Below, piece after piece: positions 16,269 through 23,643 of a stretch of DNA of 64,000 nt. The notes under the pieces were generated by a model. The model had not been told where the DNA came from, searched no databases, and was given only the letters and a program-made list of their open reading frames with translations. The stretch spans positions 2,356,001-2,420,000 of the forward strand of contig NZ_RJKE01000001.1 in the NCBI RefSeq assembly GCF_003751225.1, given 5' to 3'. The DNA comes from Actinocorallia herbida (GTDB taxonomy: Bacteria; Actinomycetota; Actinomycetes; Streptosporangiales; Streptosporangiaceae). The first letter of the stretch is position 1, and the number at the start of each line of letters is the position of its first letter. The position numbers and the translations under genes were made by a program.

Positions 16269-17480
16269 ATGACGAACATGGCCGAAGAGAGCATCGGAAT
16301 CGTCGGCGCGGGCATTGTGGGCCTCGCGATCGCACGAGAGATCACCCGGCGGCGCCCCGGCACCAGGGTCGTCGTCGTGGAGAAGGAGGACCGGGTAGCG
16401 GTCCACCAGACCGGCCACAACTCCGGCGTGGTCCACGCCGGTATCTACTACAAGCCCGGCAGCCTCAAGGCCGAGCTGTGCACCCGCGGAAGGCTGCTCC
16501 TGCGCGAGTACTGCAAGGAGCACGACCTGCCCTATGACGAGTGCGGCAAGCTCGTCGTCGCGGTCAGCGAAGCTGACGTCGCCCGGATGGACGACCTCCA
16601 CAAGCGCGCCGACACGAACGCGGTACCCGGCCTGCGCAGGATGGGCGCGGCGGAGATCAAGGAGATCGAGCCGCACGCGACGGGCCTCGCCGCGCTGTAC
16701 TCGCCCGTCACCGCGATCACCGACTACACCAAGATCGCCGAGTCCTTCGCCGCCGAGATCGTCAAGGCGGGCGGTGAGATCCGGTTCGGCTTCCCCGTCA
16801 CCGGGGTCCGCGAGGTCGCGGGCGGCATGGAGCTGGCGTCCGGCGAGGAACGGATCAAGGTCGACAAGGTGATCCTCTGCGCGGGCATCCACTCCGACGC
16901 CGTCGGCAGGATGGCCGGGGACACCGCAGAGCCCCGCATCATTCCGTTCCGCGGGGAGTACATGCTGATCCGCCCGGAGAAGCGGGACATGATCCGGGGC
17001 CTCATCTATCCCGTCCCCGACCCGCGCTACCCGTTCCTCGGCGTCCACTTCACCCGCCGGGTCTCCGGCGACGTCGAGGTGGGTCCCAACGCCGTCCTGG
17101 CGTTCGCGAGGGAGGGCTACCGGCTCTCCGACGTCTCCATGGCCGACCTGGCCGGGATCGCATCCTGGCCCGGGATGTGGCGGATGGCCCTCCAGCATTG
17201 GCGCACCGGCGTCAAGGAGATGTACGGATCATTCTCCAAGCGCGCCTATATGAAAGAGGCCAAGCGCTATGTCCCGGAAATCGGGGCGGCCGACGTCGTA
17301 CGCGCCGGATCGGGCGTGCGCGCCCAGGCCCTGGACCGAGACGGCAGCCTCGTCGACGATTTCCGCATTCACCGCCTAGGGGCCGTCACCGCGGTCCGCA
17401 ATGCCCCCTCACCTGCGGCGACCTCATCCATGGCGATCGCCGAGCACGTCCTCGACGTGCTCGATGGAAAGGCCACTTGA
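16269..17480 (+). CDS. lhgO: L-2-hydroxyglutarate oxidase (LhgO-like FAD oxidoreductase)
   Basis: 403 aa DAO-family flavoprotein. The N-terminal dinucleotide fold GIVGAGIVGLAIARE is followed by HQTGHNSGVVHAGIYYKPGSLKA, highly characteristic of LhgO, and later PFRGEYMLI and VRAGSGVRAQALDRDGSLVDDF. It oxidises L-2-hydroxyglutarate to 2-oxoglutarate, feeding electrons to O2 or the quinone pool. The start is ATG 16269 or the ATG nine bases later. It lies 33 bp after the aldehyde dehydrogenase, suggesting a pathway that ends at the C5 level (2-oxoglutarate). Confidence 0.9.
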   Translation: MTNMAEESIGIVGAGIVGLAIAREITRRRPGTRVVVVEKEDRVAVHQTGHNSGVVHAGIYYKPGSLKAELCTRGRLLLREYCKEHDLPYDECGKLVVAVSEADVARMDDLHKRADTNAVPGLRRMGAAEIKEIEPHATGLAALYSPVTAITDYTKIAESFAAEIVKAGGEIRFGFPVTGVREVAGGMELASGEERIKVDKVILCAGIHSDAVGRMAGDTAEPRIIPFRGEYMLIRPEKRDMIRGLIYPVPDPRYPFLGVHFTRRVSGDVEVGPNAVLAFAREGYRLSDVSMADLAGIASWPGMWRMALQHWRTGVKEMYGSFSKRAYMKEAKRYVPEIGAADVVRAGSGVRAQALDRDGSLVDDFRIHRLGAVTAVRNAPSPAATSSMAIAEHVLDVLDGKAT

Positions 17481-17497
17481 GGCGAGTATCGCAATCC

Positions 17498-17516
17498 GTG
17501 CAACAACCGTTTGCGC
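17498..17516 (+). promoter_or_regulatory. Shared catabolic operator, site 3 (GTGCAA-N7-TTGCGC)
   Basis: It differs from the perfect site at 4154-4172 by one base in the right half. The centre is 107 bp before the amidohydrolase ATG, identical to site 1, and 42 bp before a TAGCGT -10 candidate at 17549-17554, identical to site 2. Confidence 0.58.
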
Positions 17517-17613
17517 GGCGCGGACTCCGCAAGACCCGATCATTCCTCTAGCGTTTTATCCGCAAGACGTACCACCGGATATCCCGTGGCACCCGAACGA
17601 TTGGAAGCAGATC

Positions 17614-18474
17614 ATGTTCGTTGTCGACTCCCAGGTGCACATCTGGAAGGAAGAGACCCCGGACCGCCCGTGGGTCCCCGGCGCACGGGAGCGGATCCGG
17701 CTGAACGGCCACCGCGAGGACCCCTTCAGCTACGAGGAGTGCCTTGAGCTGATGGACGAGGCCGGCGTCAACCGCGCCCTCATCCTGCCCCCGTCGTGGG
17801 AGGGCGACCGGATCGACTACGCCCTCGAGGCGTGCGAGGCGCACCCCGACCGCTTCGGCATCATGGCGCGCATCCCGCAGAACAAGCCCGAAGAGGGCAC
17901 CGCGATGCTGAAGGACTTCGCCCAGAACCCGTACATCAAGGGCACCCGGCTGACCTTCCACCGGCCGCAGGACCGCAACTGGATGATCGACGGCACCAAC
18001 GACTGGTACTGGCCGATCGCCGAAGAGCTGAACATCCCCACCATGGTCCACGCCCCCGTGTGGAAGGCCGAGCTCGGCCAGATCGCCGGCAACCACCCCG
18101 GGCTGAAGATCATCATCGACCACATGGGCATCATGGCCCGCTGCGTCGACGACGCCATCGGCTACTGGGCCGCCGAGACCGCGGACCTGCACGAGCACCC
18201 CAACATCTACGTCAAGGTCTCCGCGCTGCCCGGCTACTCCACCGCGCCCTTCCCGAACCTCAACATCGAGAAGTACGTCCGGCACATGGTCGACAAGATG
18301 GGCCCGGAGCGCTGCTTCTGGGGCACCGACATCACCCGCCTGCTCGGCCACGGCCTCACCTACACCGACACGATCGAGCAGTTCACCAAGCACTTCGACT
18401 TCACCGCCGAAGAGCTCGAATCCATCATGGGCAAGGGCATCTGCGACGTCCTCGACTGGCCGATCGAAGGCTGA
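17614..18474 (+). CDS. Amidohydrolase family 2 protein (ACMSD/gamma-resorcylate decarboxylase/LigI-like)
   Basis: 286 aa metal-dependent TIM barrel: DSQVHIW at the N-terminus, MVHAPVWKAE near residue 150, IIDHMGIMAR near 170 and CFWGTDITR near 235 with the catalytic Asp. Relatives decarboxylate aromatic or muconate-like acids or hydrolyse lactones such as 2-pyrone-4,6-dicarboxylate. ATG 17614 is chosen because it fits the family N-terminus and leaves a promoter with operator upstream. The longer open frame runs through that promoter. The first His of the usual HxH pair appears replaced (SQVH). Confidence 0.85.
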   Translation: MFVVDSQVHIWKEETPDRPWVPGARERIRLNGHREDPFSYEECLELMDEAGVNRALILPPSWEGDRIDYALEACEAHPDRFGIMARIPQNKPEEGTAMLKDFAQNPYIKGTRLTFHRPQDRNWMIDGTNDWYWPIAEELNIPTMVHAPVWKAELGQIAGNHPGLKIIIDHMGIMARCVDDAIGYWAAETADLHEHPNIYVKVSALPGYSTAPFPNLNIEKYVRHMVDKMGPERCFWGTDITRLLGHGLTYTDTIEQFTKHFDFTAEELESIMGKGICDVLDWPIEG

Positions 18475-18481
18475 TCCCACC

Positions 18482-20221
18482 ATGACTCACCCCACCGGCA
18501 TGACGCCTCCCGGCAGTCCCCGTTCCACCGACGGCGGTGACGCCGTCATCGCGGCGTTCAACGCGATCGGGTCCGACTACGTCTTCTCCTCCCCGGGATC
18601 GGAGTGGGCCCCGGTCTGGGAGTCGCTGGCCCGGAGGCACCGCGACGGGCTGCCCTGCCCGAAGTACCTCGACCTGACGCACGAGACCGTGGCCGTGGGC
18701 ATGGCCACCGGCTACGGGCTCGTCACCCGGCGGGTCCAGGGCGTGCTCCTGCACGCCGGCCCCGGCCTGCTCCAGGGTGCGATGGCCGTGCACGGCGCGC
18801 TCCTGGCGGGCGTGCCGATGGTGGTGGCCTCCTCGGAGTCCTCCACCTACGGCGACGGGCCCGGCCCCGACCCGGGCGGGCAGTGGTACCGCAACCTCTC
18901 GGTCGTCGGTGGGCCGCACGGCCTGGCCCGCCCCTTCGTGAAGTGGGCCAACGAGGCGGCGAGCGTGCACACGCTCCCCGGCATGGTCACCCGTTCGGCG
19001 GAGCTCGCCGAACGGGCCCCGGCCGGACCCGTCTACCTCAACATCCCGCTGGAGGTGCTGCTCGACCCGTGGGAGGAGCGCGACCTCAAGCCGGTCGTGC
19101 CCAAGGGCTCGACGGTCAGCGCCCCGGCGGAGATCCAGGAGGTCCTCGACCTCATCGCGGCGGCCGAGAACCCCGTCATCGTCACCGAGACGGCGGGGCG
19201 CGAGGAGGGCGGCATGGAGGCGCTGGTCGCGTTCGCCGAGGCGCTGGGCATCCCCGTCGTGGAGCCGCCGTCGGCGGTGTGCGCGAACTTCCCGCGCACG
19301 CACGACCTGCACGTCGGCCCGGACATCGAGCCGTGGATGGACACCGCGGACCTGATGATCCTGGTGAACTGCCGGGCGCCGTTCTACCCGCCGAGCCGCA
19401 GGCCGGCGAAGGCGAAGATCGTGGTCATCGACGAGGTGCCGCAGCGGCCCCACGTCGCCTACCAGGTGCTCTTCGCCGATCAGTACCTCGAAGGCGGCGT
19501 CGCGGCGACCCTGCGGGAGCTGACCCGGCTGGCCGACCCTCCCGCCGCCGTCCGCAACGCCCGGGGCGCGGCCAACGAGGAGCGCCGGGCCGCCGAGATC
19601 AAGGCGATCGAGGCCGCCGAGGCCAGGGCGGCGTCGGCGGCGTCCTCCCCTTCGGGGGGAATCGACCCCGTCGCGGTGGCGGTCGCGCTGCGCGAGCTGC
19701 TCGCCCAGGACGACCCGATCATCGTGGACGAGACGATCACGCACAGCCGCGTCGTGTCCCGGCACCTGAAGCGGTCCACCCCGGACTCCTACTTCTACGT
19801 GCAGGGCGGGCTCGGCCAGGGCATCGCGGTCGCGCTGGGCGTCAAGCTCGCCGCGCCGGAGCGGCCCGTGGTCTTCACCGTCGGCGACGGGGCGTTCCAG
19901 TACAACCCGATCGTCGCCTCGCTGGACGCTTCGAAGCAGTACGGCGTTCCGCTGCTGATCGTGATCTTCAACAACCGCAAGTACCTGTCCATGAAGATGA
20001 ACCACCTGCGGTTCTACCCCGATGGCGCCGCCGTGCAGACCGGCGAGTTCCTCGGCGTCGACCTCTCCGGCCAGCCCGAGCTCGCGAAGTTCGCCGAGCC
20101 GTTCGGCTTCCACGGCGAGACCGTCGACCGCCCCGCCGACCTGGCCCCGGCGCTCGACCGGGCGCTCAAGGCGGTCCGCGAGGGCACCACCGCGGTCGTC
20201 AACATCTCCACCTCCCGCTAG
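18482..20221 (+). CDS. Thiamine-diphosphate-dependent enzyme (acetolactate synthase / benzoylformate decarboxylase-like)
   Basis: 579 aa with the three ThDP domains: N-terminal PYR (catalytic Glu in LTHETVAVGMATGYG, residues 60-75), central domain (about 205-345), and C-terminal PP domain with GDGAFQYNPIVASL ... IFNN, the ThDP/Mg motif (residues 460-500). The reaction could be 2-oxo-acid decarboxylation or carboligation. It starts 7 bp after the amidohydrolase, so the two are co-transcribed. It lacks a regulatory subunit gene nearby, arguing against true acetolactate synthase. Confidence 0.88.
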   Translation: MTHPTGMTPPGSPRSTDGGDAVIAAFNAIGSDYVFSSPGSEWAPVWESLARRHRDGLPCPKYLDLTHETVAVGMATGYGLVTRRVQGVLLHAGPGLLQGAMAVHGALLAGVPMVVASSESSTYGDGPGPDPGGQWYRNLSVVGGPHGLARPFVKWANEAASVHTLPGMVTRSAELAERAPAGPVYLNIPLEVLLDPWEERDLKPVVPKGSTVSAPAEIQEVLDLIAAAENPVIVTETAGREEGGMEALVAFAEALGIPVVEPPSAVCANFPRTHDLHVGPDIEPWMDTADLMILVNCRAPFYPPSRRPAKAKIVVIDEVPQRPHVAYQVLFADQYLEGGVAATLRELTRLADPPAAVRNARGAANEERRAAEIKAIEAAEARAASAASSPSGGIDPVAVAVALRELLAQDDPIIVDETITHSRVVSRHLKRSTPDSYFYVQGGLGQGIAVALGVKLAAPERPVVFTVGDGAFQYNPIVASLDASKQYGVPLLIVIFNNRKYLSMKMNHLRFYPDGAAVQTGEFLGVDLSGQPELAKFAEPFGFHGETVDRPADLAPALDRALKAVREGTTAVVNISTSR

Positions 20222-20238
20222 ATCCCGGAGCATCCCTG

Positions 20239-21288
20239 ATGTCACCAGCCAAAGTCGTGGTCGCCGCCCCCGACCTCACCGGCTTCACCACCGAGCTGTT
20301 CACCCGGGCGGGCAGCAGCCCCGAGCACGCGGCGACCATCGCCGAGGTGCTGATCTGGGCGGGCCTGCGCGGCGTGGACTCCCACGGCGTCTCCCGCGTG
20401 CCCCGCTACCTGGAGCTGCTGGAGTCCGGCGAGGCCAACCGCGACCCGAAGATGGAGCTCGTCTCGACGGTTCCGGGCGTCGCCGTCCTGGACGCCGACC
20501 GCGCGCCCGGCCCGGTCGCGCTCACCGCGGCCGCCGACGAGGCCGTCGCGAGGGCGCGCGCGAACGGGATCGGCGCCGTAGGCGTCCGGCAGACCGTGCA
20601 CACCGGCGCGATCGGCTACTACACGACCCGGATCGCCGAGGCCGGACTGACCGGCATCGCGTTCGTCGCGGGCATGCCGAACATGGCCTACACCGGGGCG
20701 AAGGGCGCGGCCGTCGCGACGAGCCCGCTGTCGATCGCCATCCCGGCGACGGGCAGGCCGCCCGTCCTCCTGGACATGGCCACCGCCACCATCGCGCTCG
20801 GCAAGATCGCCCAGTACCGGAGCAGTGGGACCCCGCTGCCCGAGGGCGCCGCCGCCACCGCGGACGGCACCCCCACGACCGACCCGGCGCTGGCCAAGAT
20901 CCCGCTGCCGATGTCCGGGGCCAAGGGCGCGGGCATGTCCCTCGCCTTCGAGCTGATCACCAGCGTGCTCGTCGGCGCCCCGATCGTGTCCAAGTTCCAC
21001 GGCGGCGACCGCAAGCACCGGCAGAACGCGCTGATCCTCGCGCTCGACCCCGCCGCGTTCGGCGACGGCGCCGCCTACCCCGGCGCCGTCGCGGAGACCC
21101 TCGACGTCCTCAAGGGCCTGCCCCGCGCCGACGAGGCCACCGAGATCTTCTACCCGGGCGAGCGCAGCACCGCCGTCGCCGCCCAGCGCGGCGCGACCGG
21201 AATCCCGGTCGGCCCGAAGATCTGGAAGGAACTGGAAGCCGCCGCGGAGAAGCTCGGCGTGAAGGTCCCCGAGCCCGCCACGGCCTGA
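20239..21288 (+). CDS. Malate/L-lactate/ureidoglycolate-type dehydrogenase (Ldh_2 family)
   Basis: 349 aa NAD(P)-dependent 2-hydroxyacid dehydrogenase of the non-Rossmann Ldh_2 family: GVDSHGVSRVPRYLELL near residue 38 (catalytic His), LLDMATATIALGKI near 175, and LPMSGAKGAGMSLAFELI near 222. It interconverts a 2-oxo acid and a 2-hydroxy acid. It begins 17 bp after the ThDP gene and ends the operon before a strong hairpin. Together with LhgO it suggests hydroxy-acid/oxo-acid intermediates. Confidence 0.9.
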   Translation: MSPAKVVVAAPDLTGFTTELFTRAGSSPEHAATIAEVLIWAGLRGVDSHGVSRVPRYLELLESGEANRDPKMELVSTVPGVAVLDADRAPGPVALTAAADEAVARARANGIGAVGVRQTVHTGAIGYYTTRIAEAGLTGIAFVAGMPNMAYTGAKGAAVATSPLSIAIPATGRPPVLLDMATATIALGKIAQYRSSGTPLPEGAAATADGTPTTDPALAKIPLPMSGAKGAGMSLAFELITSVLVGAPIVSKFHGGDRKHRQNALILALDPAAFGDGAAYPGAVAETLDVLKGLPRADEATEIFYPGERSTAVAAQRGATGIPVGPKIWKELEAAAEKLGVKVPEPATA

Positions 21289-21297
21289 CCCGGACCC

Positions 21298-21325
21298 GGC
21301 CGGTCGCGGCACCCCGCGACCGGCC
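21298..21325 (+). terminator. Hairpin terminator after the Ldh gene
   Basis: A perfect 12-bp stem (GGCCGGTCGCGG / CCGCGACCGGCC) with a 4-nt CACC loop starts 10 bp after the dehydrogenase stop. There is no long U tract, as is common in actinobacteria. It separates the dehydrogenase operon from the next gene. Confidence 0.75.
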
Positions 21326-21347
21326 CCTTACGCGGAGGTAGTCCCCC

Positions 21348-22166
21348 ATGCCACGTCCCGAGCGAGGCGGTCGTCGCAATCCCAGGGTCACCCTGGGGCG
21401 CGTCAAGGCCGTCAGCCGTCCCACCCCGCACCTGGCCCGCATCGTCCTGGACGCGCCGGGCCTGGCCGGACGGGAGATCGGCGGCTCCGCCGACCACTAC
21501 GTGAAGCTGCTCTTCCCGCCGCCCGGCGTGGTCTATCCGGAGCCGTTCGACCTCCAGGCGATCCGCGCCGAACTGCCGCGCGACCGGTGGCCCCGGATGC
21601 GCACCTACACGATCCGCACCTGGGACGAGGCGGCCCACGAGCTGACCATCGACGTCGTCCTGCACGGCGACTCCGGCCTCGCCGGCCCCTGGGCGTCGGC
21701 CGCCCGGCCCGGCGACGAGATCCGCTTCGCGGGCCCCGGCGGCGGCTACGCCCCCGACCCGTCCGCGGACGGGCACCTCCTGATCGGCGACGAGAGCGCG
21801 CTCCCGGCCATCTCCGTGGCCCTGGAGATGCTCCCCGAGACGGCCCGCGCCACGGTGTTCGTCGAGGTCGCCGGCCCGGAGGACGAGCAGGAGCTCACCG
21901 CCCCGCCCGGCACCTCCCTCACCTGGATCCACCGGGACACGAGCCCGGTCGGCGACGCCCTCGTCAAGGCGGTCACCGCGGCCGGACTCCCCACCGGCGA
22001 CGTCCAGGCCTTCGTCCACGGCGAGGCCGCCTTCGTCAAGGAACTCCGCGCCCTCCTCGTCGGCGCCGGTCTCCCCCGAGACCGCGTCTCCATCTCCGGC
22101 TACTGGCGCCAGGGCCTGGACGAGGACGACTGGCAGGTGGCCAAACGCGCGGAGAACCCCGCCTGA
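21348..22166 (+). CDS. Siderophore-interacting protein (FAD-binding ferric reductase)
   Basis: 272 aa SIP-family flavoprotein: an N-terminal FAD-binding barrel with the signature RTYTIRTW near residue 85 and AGPGGGY near 128, then a C-terminal SIP domain with HGEAAFVKELR and ISGYWRQGLDEDDW. It reduces ferric siderophores or otherwise supplies Fe(II). ATG is preceded by GCGGAGGTAG. It sits behind the terminator, so it is transcribed separately or by read-through. An iron supply for the upstream dioxygenase is conceivable but speculative. Confidence 0.9.
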   Translation: MPRPERGGRRNPRVTLGRVKAVSRPTPHLARIVLDAPGLAGREIGGSADHYVKLLFPPPGVVYPEPFDLQAIRAELPRDRWPRMRTYTIRTWDEAAHELTIDVVLHGDSGLAGPWASAARPGDEIRFAGPGGGYAPDPSADGHLLIGDESALPAISVALEMLPETARATVFVEVAGPEDEQELTAPPGTSLTWIHRDTSPVGDALVKAVTAAGLPTGDVQAFVHGEAAFVKELRALLVGAGLPRDRVSISGYWRQGLDEDDWQVAKRAENPA

Positions 22167-22592
22167 TCGGTCTCCAGCGCCCGATCACCGCGCCGCCGTG
22201 CGCCCAGGACCGGGCGGGCCCCCGGGTGGGGGTGCTCGACCCGTCGGCCGGGCGCGCCGCCGCACTCTCCCGAGGCGGCGCGCCCGCCCATACCGATGAA
22301 GACGACGACGATCTTCAGGGGAAGGTGTGGATCCGCCCTGCCCCCGAGGGTCCGTTCCGCCTCTCCGCCTGCTCCTCGTGCTGAGGTAGGGCGATCGGAT
22401 ACGCGATCCGGCGGCCGACCGCGCGCTCGGGATGGCCGTCCCGCGTTCGCGGACCTACTGTTCGTGGCGTCGGGGACGACAGCGTGGTCGAGTGCGGTGA
22501 GCCCGTCAAGACGCCCCGGCAGCCGACCCTGCCGACCTGCGAGATCTGAGCGCCGTCCGGGCGCGGGAGCGTCCCTCTCCGGCTCCGGCGGG
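22167..22592 (+). other. Non-coding interval with one strong hairpin
   Basis: No convincing gene in 426 bp. A 12-bp perfect stem (GGGCGCGCCGCC / GGCGGCGCGCCC, 22250-22285, 12-nt loop) probably ends transcription of the siderophore-interacting-protein gene and of the convergent LysR gene. Nothing else is recognisable. Confidence 0.6.
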
Positions 22593-23495
22593 TCAGGGGA
22601 GGGCCTCCAGGACGGTCAGGTCCGCATGCGCGGCGGCGTCGGTGAGCGCGCGGGAGATCGCGGAAGGCGGGTCGACGGACGGCAGGACGAGGCCGATCGG
22701 CTGGGCGCGATCGGGTTCAGCGAGGGGAAGGGCGCGCAACCCCTCCGGGACGCCGAAGACCTGCAGCCAGGGGACCGGAACGATGCTCGTCCAGGCGCCC
22801 GTGCGGACGTGGGCGAAGAGGGTGGCGATGGAGTCGGTCTCGACCCGGGGCGAGGCCAGGGTCCCGGCTTCGGCGAAGAGGGAGTCGAGGACGCGGCGGC
22901 CCTGCATTCCTGGCTCCAGCAGGCACAGAGGGGACAGCGCCGCCTCCCGCCACGTCGTCGCGGCCGAGGCGCCCGTGGTGTCGGCGGTCAGGAGGACGTA
23001 GTGCTCACGGTAGAGCGGCAGGGTGCGGAAGCGGCGGACGGTCTCCGGGTCGAGGTAGGTGAGGGCGGCGTCGAGGTCGAAGTCGCGCAGGCGGACGGCG
23101 ATGTCCTCGGCGCGCAGGTCCGCCTCGACGCGGACGGTCGCGCGCGGATGGGCGGCGCACAGGGGGGTGGTGATCAGGGAGACCGCCGTGGACGCGGTGG
23201 GCACGGCGCCGATGCGGACGGTGCCGGTCAGGCCGTGGCGGAGTGCGTGGGCCTCGTCGCGCAGGGCGTCGCGGTCGGCGAGGAGGCGCTGGGCGCGCAG
23301 GAGGACCCGTTCGCCCTCGGGGGTGAGGCCCTCGAACCTGCGGCCGCGGCGGACGAGGGGGACGCCCAGTTCGTCCTCCAGCCGGCGCAGCCCCTCCGAC
23401 AGGGTCGGCTGGGAGACGTGGCAGGACTCGGCGGCGCGGACGAAGTGGCGTTCCCGGGCGAGCGCGACCAGGTATTCGAGTTGGCGGAGCAGCAC
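22593..23495 (-). CDS. LysR-family regulator (OxyR-like)
   Basis: 300 aa. The N-terminal HTH (MLLRQLEYLVALARERHF, AAESCHVSQPTLSEGLRRLE) is followed by an effector domain. It is divergent from the FdhF/YdeP-type oxidoreductase, a pairing common in actinobacteria. The 148-bp intergenic region holds a near-perfect ATAG-N7-CTAT box. A Cys is present in HVSQ context (SCHVS) and another in PLCLLEPGMQ, but redox sensing cannot be shown. It probably controls the divergent gene. Confidence 0.9.
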   Translation of the reverse strand: MLLRQLEYLVALARERHFVRAAESCHVSQPTLSEGLRRLEDELGVPLVRRGRRFEGLTPEGERVLLRAQRLLADRDALRDEAHALRHGLTGTVRIGAVPTASTAVSLITTPLCAAHPRATVRVEADLRAEDIAVRLRDFDLDAALTYLDPETVRRFRTLPLYREHYVLLTADTTGASAATTWREAALSPLCLLEPGMQGRRVLDSLFAEAGTLASPRVETDSIATLFAHVRTGAWTSIVPVPWLQVFGVPEGLRALPLAEPDRAQPIGLVLPSVDPPSAISRALTDAAAHADLTVLEALP

Positions 23496-23550
23496 GGGAC
23501 GGGTCTACCGTGCCGAAGCCGCGCCGTCGAACGGACGGGCCGGGCGTGTT

Positions 23551-23567
23551 GATAGGCGCCGCCTATC
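23551..23567 (+). promoter_or_regulatory. OxyR/LysR-type box GATAGGCG-C-CGCCTATC
   Basis: An 8-bp perfect inverted repeat around one central base. Its core ATAG-N7-CTAT equals the OxyR half-consensus and LysR T-N11-A geometry. It lies between the divergent LysR (start 23495) and the FdhF/YdeP gene (start 23644), so it is the likely control point for both. Confidence 0.7.
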
Positions 23568-23643
23568 GCGTCATCGCGGGCGGCTCTTTGACGGGCCGTC
23601 CCCGAACGGCCAAAGTGACCGGTAGCAGGGCTAGAGAGGCTGG

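Noticed and set aside
18482-20221. Acetolactate synthase large subunit of isoleucine/valine synthesis
   Set aside because: No small subunit or ilv genes nearby; the operon has an amidohydrolase and an Ldh-type dehydrogenase instead.
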